DNA from: Actinoplanes missouriensis 431
GTDB lineage: Bacteria > Actinomycetota > Actinomycetes > Mycobacteriales > Micromonosporaceae
DNA: 64,000 nt
Reading direction: 5' to 3'
Assembly (NCBI RefSeq): GCF_000284295.1
Contig: NC_017093.1
Location: 7,440,001-7,504,000, forward strand
Part shown: positions 25,098-32,980 of the stretch, piece after piece
How positions within the stretch are numbered: the first letter of the stretch is position 1
How the letters are laid out: each line of letters begins with the position of its first letter
Translations under genes and position numbers: made by a program
Notes under the pieces: model-generated
Told to the model about the DNA's origin: nothing
The model's input: the letters and a program-made list of their open reading frames with translations, nothing else
Database searches by the model: none

Positions 25098-26966
25098 CGG
25101 GCGGCCGCCGCCACCGCCGTAGACACCGCCGCCACCGCCGCCGCGACCGGACGGCGGCTTGGGACCGCGCGGCGGCTGCTGCGGACCCCGCGGACCGCCC
25201 TGCTGGGGTCCACGCGGCGGGACCTGCTGCGGGCCGCGCGGACCGGCGCCACCCTGCTGCGGACCCCGCGGGCCACCGCCCTGCTGAGGACCGCGCGGCT
25301 GCTGCTGCGGACCACGCGGGCCGCCCTGCTGCGGACCACCCTGCTGCGGACCCCGCGGACCGCCGCCCTGCTGCGGACCACGCGGCGGAACCTGCTGCGG
25401 ACCGCGCGGCTGCTGCTGCGGACCACGCGGGCCACCCTGCTTCGGACCACCCTGCTTCGGACTGCCCTGCTTCGGACCGCCCTGCTTCGGACCGCCCTGC
25501 TGCGGACCCCGCGGGCCACCGCCCTGCTGCGGACCACGCGGCGGAACCTGCTGCGGGCCTCGCGGGGGCTGCTGACCGGCGGGCCGGCCGTACTGCCCGC
25601 CGCCTCCTGCTGCTGCTCCGGCCGGCGCGCCCGCCGGGGCGCCGCCGTAGACGCCGTTGCCACCGCGCTGCGGGCCCGGAGCGCCCGGCGGCGGACCGGC
25701 CTGGGCGCCGCCGTAGACCGGGCCGGCTCCCCCGCCCGGCCGCCCGTACGCCGGGGCGCGCTGCGGCAGCCCGCCGACGCCGATGAGCTCGGTCTCCGGG
25801 TCGGCGGTGTTCAGGCCGCCGGGTAGGTCGTCGGCCTCGGAGGCCGCGGTCGCCCGCGGGGACTTGCGGAACCGCACGATGCCGAAGACACCGGCCGCCA
25901 CCAGGAGCAGGCCGAGCCCGCCGACGCCGGCGACCAGATAGGTCAGATTGTCCAGATCGGTGTACCACGCGGCGCCGGAGCTGTCCTGGCCGGACTTCTT
26001 CGAGATCGCGGCGACCTCGGTGGCCGGCGTGTACTCCCGGATGTTGTTGGCGACCTTCAGATCGCCGTTCATGTCCGAGACGGTGATGAAGGACTTGCCG
26101 TCCGGGCTGTACGAGATCGCCTCACCGAACGGCTCGTTCGGCAGGCCGGTGGTCCGTGGCTCCTTCTTCAGGGCCGCCACCACGTCACCGTTCTCCACGT
26201 CCCACTCGAGCGCGTCGGTGTACGTCCGGAGCACGACCTTGGCGCCGCCCGGGGCGACCGCCCCACCCGTGATCGTCTTGTTGCCGATCCGGGCCAGCGC
26301 GTTGCCGGCCGTCTCGGTGGCGTTGACCTTCAGGTCGGCCACCTTGGTCATCGGCACGCCGGCGGTGCTTTTCGCCACCAGGGCGGCGGACGGCTTGTAG
26401 ACCCCGGCCGTCGCGCCGATCTCCTTGGTGATCACCAGGGGCAGGCCGTCGCCGTCGATCAGCAGGGCCTCGGCGTCGTGGTTGTCACCGCCCGGGTAGG
26501 TCATCCGGTACAGCGTCGGCTTCTTCCCGCCGTCGGCCGGCATCTTCCAGACCGCGACCGCCTTGCGCGGGTCCGCGCCCTCGGTCCGCACCGCGTTGTC
26601 ACCGATGTCGGCGATCCAGATCGTCTTGCCGTCCGCGGAGAGGACCATGTCCTCCGGGTCCTTCGGGCCGTCGCCGCTGTACTCCTGCTCCTTGGTGACG
26701 ACGCACTTCTTGTTGAGGAAGAAGATCTTGCGCTTGGCTTCATCGGTGGTGCCGTCGTCGATCGCGACGTAACCGTCGTCCGTCGCCACCAGCCCGGAGA
26801 TCTCATCCAGCCGCTTGTCGACGATCTTGCAGAGTTTCTTGCCGGGTGTCGCCTTGGCACTCACCGTCGGCGCGGGTGTCGGGTCCTCGGCGGACGCGCT
26901 GGAGGAACCGACCATCACGAAGCCCATGGCCACGATGATCGAGAAGACGAGACGCCGCATCCGCAC
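25086..26966 (-). CDS. Membrane-anchored protein with extracellular domain and PRGPQQ-repeat cytoplasmic tail
   Basis: A 626-aa protein with a signal peptide (RRLVFSIIVAMGFVMVGSSSASA). An extracellular domain of about 320 residues contains two cysteines (KLCKI, KKCVV) and beta-propeller-like blades (SADGKTIWIADIGDNAV, YSPDGKSFITVSD). One membrane helix (LVAGVGGLGLLLVAAGVFGIV, about 350-370) and a long cytoplasmic tail follow. The tail is built of Gly/Pro/Gln/Arg repeats such as PRGPQQGG, PKQGG and VYGG. The start is GTG 26966 or ATG 26960; no good ribosome-binding site distinguishes them. Function unknown. The sensor-like outside and the disordered, sticky inside suggest a scaffold or signalling role (inference). 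It lies 75 nt downstream of hflX. Confidence 0.8.
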   Translation of the reverse strand: MRMRRLVFSIIVAMGFVMVGSSSASAEDPTPAPTVSAKATPGKKLCKIVDKRLDEISGLVATDDGYVAIDDGTTDEAKRKIFFLNKKCVVTKEQEYSGDGPKDPEDMVLSADGKTIWIADIGDNAVRTEGADPRKAVAVWKMPADGGKKPTLYRMTYPGGDNHDAEALLIDGDGLPLVITKEIGATAGVYKPSAALVAKSTAGVPMTKVADLKVNATETAGNALARIGNKTITGGAVAPGGAKVVLRTYTDALEWDVENGDVVAALKKEPRTTGLPNEPFGEAISYSPDGKSFITVSDMNGDLKVANNIREYTPATEVAAISKKSGQDSSGAAWYTDLDNLTYLVAGVGGLGLLLVAAGVFGIVRFRKSPRATAASEADDLPGGLNTADPETELIGVGGLPQRAPAYGRPGGGAGPVYGGAQAGPPPGAPGPQRGGNGVYGGAPAGAPAGAAAGGGGQYGRPAGQQPPRGPQQVPPRGPQQGGGPRGPQQGGPKQGGPKQGSPKQGGPKQGGPRGPQQQPRGPQQVPPRGPQQGGGPRGPQQGGPQQGGPRGPQQQPRGPQQGGGPRGPQQGGAGPRGPQQVPPRGPQQGGPRGPQQPPRGPKPPSGRGGGGGGVYGGGGGRPDDR

Positions 26967-27041
26967 AGTGTCGCACGCGGCGTCGCCCCCCGGTATTACG
27001 TGTGGATCAACGCTGGTGAGAGCGATCTTGAAGGTCGTCCC

Positions 27042-28454
27042 TCACAGCCGGAAAGCCTCCAGCTCAGCGGCGATTTCCTCGCTCACCCGGACCCGAAGCT
27101 CGGTCCCGTCGTCCAGGTGTCGGGACTGCAGCACCTGACCGGACCGGTGCACCCTGGCCACCAGGTCGCCCCGGTCGTACGGCACCAGGACCATCATGTC
27201 CACGGCGGGACGGGGCAGCCGCTCGGCGATGGCCGCATGCAGCTCGTCGATGCCCGCTCCGGACCGCGCCGAGACGAAAACGGCGTCCGGCCATGTCCGC
27301 TTGAGCCGCAGGATCGTCTCTTCGTCGGCGGCGTCGACCTTGTTGACCGCCAGCAGCTCGGGAATCCGGTCGGCGCCGACCTCGCCCAGCACCTCACGGA
27401 CCGCGCTGACCTGACCCTCCGGGTCCGGATGGGCGCCGTCCACGACGTGCACCACCAGGTCGGCCTGGGCCACCTCCTCCAGCGTGGAGCGGAACGCCTC
27501 CACGATCTGGTGCGGCAGGTGCCGGACGAAACCGACCGTGTCGGACAGCGTGAAGACACGGCCGTCCTCCGCGGCGGTCCGCCGGGTCGTCGGGTCGAGC
27601 GTGGCGAAGAGCGCGTCCTCCACCAGCACGCCGGCCTGTGTCAGCCGGTTCAGCAGGCTCGACTTGCCGGCGTTGGTGTAACCGGCGATCGCCACGGCGG
27701 GGACACCGCTCGCGGAACGGCGGGAGCGTTTGGTCTCCCGTACCGTCTTCATGGCTTTGATCTCACGCCGCAGCTTGGCGATCCGGGTGTTGATCCGGCG
27801 ACGGTCGGTCTCCAGCTTCGTCTCACCGGGACCACGCGTGCCGACACCGCCGCCGCCCGAGCCGCCGCCGGCGCCACCGCCCTGGCGGGAGAGCGAGTCA
27901 CCCCAGCCGCGCAGCCGGGGCAGAAGGTACTGCAGCTGGGCCAGCTCGACCTGGGCCTTGCCCTCGCGGCTCTTCGCGTGCTGGGCGAAGATGTCGAGGA
28001 TCAGCGCCGTACGGTCGACGACCTTGATCTTGACTTGTTGTTCGAGGTTGCGCAGCTGAGACGGGGACAGCTCGCCGTCGCAGATGACCGTGTCGGCGCC
28101 CGTGCTGAGCACCACGTCACGCAACTCGTCGACCTTGCCGCGACCGATGAACGTGGCCGCGTCGGGTTGTTTACGTCTCTGGATCAAACCCTCGAGCACC
28201 TGGGAACCGGCGGTCTCGGCCAGCGCGGCGAGCTCGGTCAGCGAGTTCTCCGCGTCGGCGACACTTCCCTCGGTCCAGACGCCGACCAGCACCACTCTTT
28301 CGAGTCGCAACTGGCGGTACTCGACCTCGGTGATGTCGGTCAGCTCCGTGGAGAGACCCGCCACACGCCGCAGCGAATGACGCTCTTCCAGCTCGAGCTC
28401 ACCGGTGGTCAGGTCGGGCTCGTCCAGCACTGGTGCCTGGTAGGTGTTTCGCAA
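27042..28454 (-). CDS. hflX: HflX ribosome-associated GTPase
   Basis: GTPase that splits stalled or hibernating ribosomes, 470 aa. An N-terminal HflX domain (ATFIGRGKVDELRDVV, FAQHAKSREGKAQVELAQLQYLLPRL) and a Gly-rich loop (GGGAGGGSGGGGVGTRGPGE) precede the G domain. The G motifs are GYTNAGKSSLL (G1), DTVGFVRHLPH (G3), NKVD (G4) and SARSG (G5). A small C-terminal domain follows. The TTG at 28454 is chosen because GGAGGAGG lies 6-13 bases upstream; the reading frame stays open far upstream without a gene-like sequence. It is divergent from the malic enzyme gene and precedes the PRGPQQ membrane protein gene. Confidence 0.93.
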   Translation of the reverse strand: MRNTYQAPVLDEPDLTTGELELEERHSLRRVAGLSTELTDITEVEYRQLRLERVVLVGVWTEGSVADAENSLTELAALAETAGSQVLEGLIQRRKQPDAATFIGRGKVDELRDVVLSTGADTVICDGELSPSQLRNLEQQVKIKVVDRTALILDIFAQHAKSREGKAQVELAQLQYLLPRLRGWGDSLSRQGGGAGGGSGGGGVGTRGPGETKLETDRRRINTRIAKLRREIKAMKTVRETKRSRRSASGVPAVAIAGYTNAGKSSLLNRLTQAGVLVEDALFATLDPTTRRTAAEDGRVFTLSDTVGFVRHLPHQIVEAFRSTLEEVAQADLVVHVVDGAHPDPEGQVSAVREVLGEVGADRIPELLAVNKVDAADEETILRLKRTWPDAVFVSARSGAGIDELHAAIAERLPRPAVDMMVLVPYDRGDLVARVHRSGQVLQSRHLDDGTELRVRVSEEIAAELEAFRL

Positions 28455-28529
28455 AAGTGACCTCCTCCGGCCCGATCGTGGCACGTCACGCCTCTGCGCG
28501 CATCCACATAACCCGGCCGGACGTTCTGG

Positions 28530-28542
28530 CAGTTTGAAACTG
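28530..28542. promoter_or_regulatory. Palindrome between hflX and malic enzyme genes
   Basis: CAGTTT-G-AAACTG is a perfect 6-bp inverted repeat around one base, in the only AT-richer part of the divergent intergenic region. A repressor or activator site is possible; the binding protein is unknown. Confidence 0.35.
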
Positions 28543-28629
28543 ACTATTGAGTAACCACCGCGACGGCGCCTGCTATTCCGCAAGAGCGACAATACGGAGA
28601 GACAGCCACTTGACGTCGAAGGGGACACC

Positions 28630-30090
28630 GTGGTGACCACCCGCCTGCCGAGCGCAGGATTCTCGATCACGATTCGCATCGCAGTGACCGCTGACGCCTC
28701 GTCCATCGGCCGTCTCACCACCTGTGTGGGCGAGGCCGGCGCGATCGTCACGGCACTGGACGTGGTCGACTCGGACGCCACACATGTGATCGTCGACCTG
28801 ACCTGCGACACCGCCGACGCGGCGCACGCCGACCAGGTCGTCAAGCAGCTCGAGGACCAGGACGGCGTCGACGTCCGCAAGGTCTCCGACCGGACCTTCC
28901 TGCTGCACCTCGGCGGTAAGATCGAGGTCAGTTCCAAGGTCGCGCTGCGGAACCGGGACGAGCTGTCCCGGGCGTACACGCCGGGTGTGGCGCGCGTCTG
29001 CATGGCGATCGCCGAGAACCCCGCCGACGCCCGCCGGCTCACCATCAAGCGCAACACCGTGGCCGTGGTCAGCGACGGCTCCGCGGTCCTCGGGCTCGGC
29101 AACATCGGTCCGGCCGCCGCGATGCCGGTCATGGAGGGCAAGGCCGCCCTCTTCAAGCGGTTCGGCGGCGTCGACGCGTGGCCGGTGGTGCTCGACACCC
29201 AGGACACCGACGAGATCGTCGCGATCGTGAAGGCGATCGCTCCGGCGTACGGCGGGATCAACCTGGAGGACATCGCGGCGCCGCGGTGCTTCGAGATCGA
29301 GGCGCGGCTGCGCGAGCTGCTGGACATCCCGGTCTTCCACGACGACCAGCACGGCACCGCGATCTGCGTGCTGGCGGCGCTGACCAACGCGTTGCGGGTG
29401 GTCGGCAAGCGTCTGGAGGACGTCCGGGTCGTCGTCTCCGGCGCCGGGGCGGCCGGCACGGCGATCATGAAACTGCTGCTGCGCCAGGGCGTGGGCGACA
29501 TCATCGCGTACGACCGGAAGGGCGCCCTGCACCGCGGGATGCCCGACATGTCGGAGACGTGGCAGTGGCTGGCCGAGCACACCAACAAGAGCGATTACTC
29601 CGGTGACCTGCCCGGCGCCATCGTCGGCGCGGACGTCTTCATCGGCGTCAGCGCGCCCAACCTGCTGACCGGCGAGGACATCGCCAAGATGGCGGACAAG
29701 TCGATCGTGTTCGCGCTCGCCAACCCGGACCCGGAGGTCGACCCGCGCGAGGCCCGCAAGCACGCGGCGATCGTGGCGACCGGCCGTTCCGACCAGCCGA
29801 ACCAGATCAACAACGTGCTGGCGTTCCCCGGCGTGTTCCGCGGCATGCTCGACGTGAGCGCCGAGGAGTTCACCGAGGAGATGGCGCTCGCGGCGGCCCG
29901 GGCGATCGCCGACGTGGTGGGCGAGGACAAGCTGAACCCCACGGTGATCATCCCGAGCGTCTTCGACAGCCGGGTGACGCCGGCCGTGGCGGCGGCGATC
30001 CGGGCCGTGGTGCGCGGGGTGCCGGCGCCGTCGAACCCGGCCGCGACGCCGGACTCGGAGCTGGACAAGGCCCCGGAGGGCATCTTCTAG
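28630..30090 (+). CDS. NAD(P)-dependent malic enzyme with N-terminal ACT domain
   Basis: Oxidative decarboxylation of malate to pyruvate. The 486-aa protein begins with an ACT-type ligand-binding domain (about 10-90: ITIRIAVTADASSIGRLTT ... HVIVDLTCDT). The malic enzyme catalytic domain has the ELSRAYTPGVARVC tyrosine region, IKRNTVAVVSDGSAVLGLGNIGP, the metal-binding FHDDQHGTA, the Rossmann dinucleotide loop VVVSGAGAAGTAIM and GVSAPNLLT. Tandem GTG codons at 28630/28633 follow GAAGGGGACACC. The ACT domain implies allosteric control, probably by an amino acid (inference). Whether NAD or NADP is used is not decided from sequence. Confidence 0.92.
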   Translation: MVTTRLPSAGFSITIRIAVTADASSIGRLTTCVGEAGAIVTALDVVDSDATHVIVDLTCDTADAAHADQVVKQLEDQDGVDVRKVSDRTFLLHLGGKIEVSSKVALRNRDELSRAYTPGVARVCMAIAENPADARRLTIKRNTVAVVSDGSAVLGLGNIGPAAAMPVMEGKAALFKRFGGVDAWPVVLDTQDTDEIVAIVKAIAPAYGGINLEDIAAPRCFEIEARLRELLDIPVFHDDQHGTAICVLAALTNALRVVGKRLEDVRVVVSGAGAAGTAIMKLLLRQGVGDIIAYDRKGALHRGMPDMSETWQWLAEHTNKSDYSGDLPGAIVGADVFIGVSAPNLLTGEDIAKMADKSIVFALANPDPEVDPREARKHAAIVATGRSDQPNQINNVLAFPGVFRGMLDVSAEEFTEEMALAAARAIADVVGEDKLNPTVIIPSVFDSRVTPAVAAAIRAVVRGVPAPSNPAATPDSELDKAPEGIF

Positions 30091-30259
30091 CCCGCTCGTC
30101 CCCCAGGTCCCCGCGTCGCCCGCGCCTTCCTCCGCGCGGCGAGGGCGACGCGGTGAGGGCCGCGCGCAAGGCGGCGACGCGGCGAGGGCGACGCTGTGGA
30201 GGGCGTGGGCAAGGCGGTGGCACGGCGCGGGCGACGCGGCGGCAAGGCCGCGGCGTGGG

Positions 30260-30982
30260 CTACGGGGTGGACCAGCCGGTCAGTTCGCCCACGTAATCGG
30301 TTATCAGGCCGGCTGCGCCCGCCTCCACCAGCGCGCCCCAATGCGCCCGGTCATTGGCGGTCCACGGCATCACGCCGACGCCCACCGCGGCGAGCTCCGC
30401 CACCACCGGCGCACCCTGCAGCACATCCACCACGGACGGGTTGCAGAGCGCCACCCCCAGGTCCCGGCACTGGGACACGGTCTCGGCGTCGAAGCGGAAC
30501 AGCAGCAGGCCGCGGCGCAGCTCAGGAGCGATCTCCCGGGCCTTGCGGAGCACGTCCGGGTCGAAGCTCTGCACCACCGTCCGCTCCACCAGGTCGCGGG
30601 ACGCCAGCTCGGCGATCACCGTCTTGACCTCGTCCAGGGTGGCCGGGCTCTTGATCTCGACGAGCAGCTCGGGCGGGGCCGGGCGGAGCAGGTCGAGGAC
30701 CTCGGCCAGCGACGGGACCCGGGCGCCGGCGAACGCCGGGCTGAAGCGGACACCCGCGTCCAGCTCGGCGATCTCGTCCCAGCGCAGGTCCCAGACCCGG
30801 CCGCGGCCGGTGGTGGTGCGGTCGACGGTGCGGTCGTGGATCACCACGGGCACGCCGTCGGCGGTCACCCGCACGTCGAACTCGACGATCGTGGCGCCGG
30901 CCCGCACCGCCGCCTCGAAGGCGGGCAGCGTGTTCTCCGGGGCCGCCGCCGCATAGCCGCGGTGGGCGACGCGATGGAGCAT
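30260..30982 (-). CDS. Glycerophosphodiester phosphodiesterase family protein
   Basis: A 240-aa cytoplasmic GDPD-type TIM barrel that hydrolyses glycerophosphodiesters to glycerol-3-phosphate and an alcohol. The catalytic and metal residues are in VAHRGYAAAAPENT (His-Arg), IVEFDVRVTADGVPVVIHD (Glu/Asp/His) and LVEIKSP, and the final MPWTANDRAHWGALVEAGAAGLITDY is typical. There is no signal peptide. The ATG at 30982 overlaps the dapF stop (TGATG), so it is the last gene of a miaA-dapF-GDPD operon. The 170 bp between it and the malic enzyme gene are GC-rich with repeated GGCGAGGGCGACG-like words and no gene. Confidence 0.92.
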   Translation of the reverse strand: MLHRVAHRGYAAAAPENTLPAFEAAVRAGATIVEFDVRVTADGVPVVIHDRTVDRTTTGRGRVWDLRWDEIAELDAGVRFSPAFAGARVPSLAEVLDLLRPAPPELLVEIKSPATLDEVKTVIAELASRDLVERTVVQSFDPDVLRKAREIAPELRRGLLLFRFDAETVSQCRDLGVALCNPSVVDVLQGAPVVAELAAVGVGVMPWTANDRAHWGALVEAGAAGLITDYVGELTGWSTP

Positions 30983-31896
30983 CAGGACACCGTGCCCGTG
31001 GCTACCAGCACGGCCGGGCCCTCCAGCCACCAGTCCCCCGCCTCGTCGGCGGTCACGATCAGCCGGCCGCCGGGCACGTCCACCGCGATCGAGCCGGTCT
31101 CCAGCCCGCGGTCACGCAGGGCCACCGCGCCGACCGCGAGGGCGCCCGTGCCGCAGGAGAGCGTCTCGCCCGAGCCGCGCTCGTGCACCCGCATCAGCAC
31201 GTGCCCGTCCACGCCGTCGACGGGCTCGCCCGGCTCGACGAACTCCACGTTCACCCCGTGCGGGAAGACCGCCGGGTCGACGAGCGGCTCCCGGGTCAGG
31301 TCGAGCGAGCCGAGGGCGACCCCGTCGTGCAGGCCGCAGACCAGGTGCGGGTTGCCGCAGTCCACCGCGACTCCGGGGACGGTCAGGGGTCCGACGGTCG
31401 CGGTGCTCCCCGCGTACGCCCGGGGGGTCGTCATCCGCACCCGGATCGTCTCCGCGCCGACCACAGCGACCATGATCCCGGCTCGCGTCGCCACCGGCAG
31501 GCCCGCCGGGCCGGGCGTGGCGAGCTCGTTCTCCAGCAGGTAGCGGACGAAGACGCGGACGCCGTTGCCGCACATCTCGGCGATCGAGCCGTCACTGTTC
31601 CAGTAGTCCATGAACCACTCGGCCTGGCCGGCGGAACCGGCGGCCTCCGGGTGCTTGGCGCTGCGGACCACCCGCAGGACGCCGTCGCCGCCGATGCCCC
31701 GGCGCCTGTCGCAGAGCGAGGCGACCAGCTCGGGCGTGAGGGTGAGCTCGCCGTCCGGGTCGGGGAGGATCACGAAGTCGTTGCCGGTCCCATGGCCCTT
31801 GGTGAAACGCAGTCCTTCGGTGACACGCGATCCGTCGGTGGCACGCTGTCCTTCGGTGACACGCTGTCCTTTGGTGAAACGCACGCCGCCCATCAT
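30982..31896 (-). CDS. dapF: Diaminopimelate epimerase
   Basis: Converts LL- to meso-diaminopimelate for lysine and peptidoglycan synthesis; 304 aa. Both catalytic cysteines are present in AEMCGNGVRVF and ETLSCGTGALA. The standard start RFTKGHGTGNDFVILPD is preceded here by an extra N-terminal stretch made of 18-bp repeats encoding units like RFTKGQ, RVTEGQ, RATDGS and RVTEGL. The annotated ATG at 31896 overlaps the miaA stop (ATGA); a second ATG follows at 31893. The extension must be translated unless initiation occurs at an unusual internal codon. Part of the miaA-dapF-GDPD operon. Confidence 0.93.
   Translation of the reverse strand: MMGGVRFTKGQRVTEGQRATDGSRVTEGLRFTKGHGTGNDFVILPDPDGELTLTPELVASLCDRRRGIGGDGVLRVVRSAKHPEAAGSAGQAEWFMDYWNSDGSIAEMCGNGVRVFVRYLLENELATPGPAGLPVATRAGIMVAVVGAETIRVRMTTPRAYAGSTATVGPLTVPGVAVDCGNPHLVCGLHDGVALGSLDLTREPLVDPAVFPHGVNVEFVEPGEPVDGVDGHVLMRVHERGSGETLSCGTGALAVGAVALRDRGLETGSIAVDVPGGRLIVTADEAGDWWLEGPAVLVATGTVS
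31801..31890 (-). repeat. 18-bp tandem repeat at the dapF N-terminus, about 5 copies
   Basis: Units start at 31801, 31819, 31837, 31855 and 31873. On the minus strand each contains CGTGTCACC or CGTTTCACC followed by an AAGG or ACGG word, and encodes a hexapeptide of the form R-V/F/A-T-E/K/D-G-Q/S/L. The array expands the first strand of DapF. Confidence 0.85.
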
Positions 31897-32798
31897 CGCG
31901 CAGCCGCCAGAGCGTCGGCCACCAGCGTCGGCGCGGCGCCGTCCAGCCAGGTGACCGCGGGGTCGCGCCGGAACCAGGAGCGCTGCCGGCGCACGAACCG
32001 GCGGGTGCCGCGAACCGTGTCGTCCTTCGCCTCGGCCTCGGTCAGCACGCCGTCGATCTGCGCGAGGGCCTGCTGGTACCCGAGGGCGCGGGAGGCGGTC
32101 CGGCCGTCCCGGATGCCGGTCAGCCCGCGGACCTCGTCGACCAGGCCGGCCGCCCACATCAGGTCGACCCGCAGCGCGATCCGCTCGTCCAGCTCGGCGG
32201 TGTCCCGGTCGACCCCGATCTGCACGGCGTCGTAGACCGGCACCGGATCGGGCAGGGCCGCGGTGAAGGGCTTACCGGTCAGCTCGATGACCTCCAGGGC
32301 CCGGACGATCCGCCTGCCGTTGGAGGGCAGGATCTTGGTGGCCGCCACCGGGTCCTTGACCGACAATTCCGCATGAAGTGGGGCGGTTCCCTCGGCGGCG
32401 AGCCGCTCCTCCAGCCGTGAACGGATCTCCGGCGACGTCCCCGGGAACGCGAAGTCCTCCAGCACCGCCCGCACGTAGAGACCCGACCCGCCCACCAGCA
32501 GCGGCACCCGGCCACGGCCCAGGATGTCGTCGATCGCCGCGCGGGCCAGCCGCTGGTACTCCGCGACCGCGGCCGGCTCGGTCACGTCCCAGATGTCGAG
32601 CAGATGGTGCGGAACGCCCTCGCGTTCCGCCACGCTCAGCTTGGCCGTGCCGATGTCCATGCCGCGATACAGCTGCATGGAGTCGGCGTTGACCACCTCA
32701 CCTCCCAGTTCATGGGCGAGAGCGATGCTCAGTGCGGACTTGCCGGCCGCCGTCGGACCGACGACGGTGACCACTCGATGACCTGCTCGGGACGGCAC
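31893..32798 (-). CDS. miaA: tRNA dimethylallyltransferase
   Basis: Adds a dimethylallyl group to A37 of tRNAs reading UNN codons, the step before MiaB acts. The protein is about 301 aa with P-loop VVGPTAAGKSALS, the GEVVNADSMQLYRGMDIGTAK and EREGVPHHLLDIWDV motifs, LVGGSGLYVRA, and the tRNA-binding ALGYQQAL and RRFVRRQRSWFRRD near the C-terminus. The GTG at 32798 gives the normal family start. Upstream in-frame starts would add up to 38 residues and cannot be excluded. First gene of the operon with dapF (4-nt overlap). MiaB is encoded 4 kb away. Confidence 0.93.
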   Translation of the reverse strand: MPSRAGHRVVTVVGPTAAGKSALSIALAHELGGEVVNADSMQLYRGMDIGTAKLSVAEREGVPHHLLDIWDVTEPAAVAEYQRLARAAIDDILGRGRVPLLVGGSGLYVRAVLEDFAFPGTSPEIRSRLEERLAAEGTAPLHAELSVKDPVAATKILPSNGRRIVRALEVIELTGKPFTAALPDPVPVYDAVQIGVDRDTAELDERIALRVDLMWAAGLVDEVRGLTGIRDGRTASRALGYQQALAQIDGVLTEAEAKDDTVRGTRRFVRRQRSWFRRDPAVTWLDGAAPTLVADALAAAR

Positions 32799-32980
32799 CG
32801 GCCCACCGTAGGACACCGTTGTGTCACGGTCGCTCGCGGGAGCTTTCCCCGGACCGGGTTGGACCTGTGACAATGCGCGAGAAAGAATGCCCGTGGGAGA
32901 GTTGGCATTCACTGCGCTATGGCGGTGGCCGTGGGTCCCGGAAACGGGACAGGCGGCGCCGGGAGAACGAGGATGAGCTG

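Noticed and set aside
24786-25826. A plus-strand frame with repeated LLRTPRT-like peptides
   Set aside because: It is the reverse reading of the PRGPQQ repeats of the minus-strand membrane protein, which has a signal peptide and a membrane helix supporting that strand.
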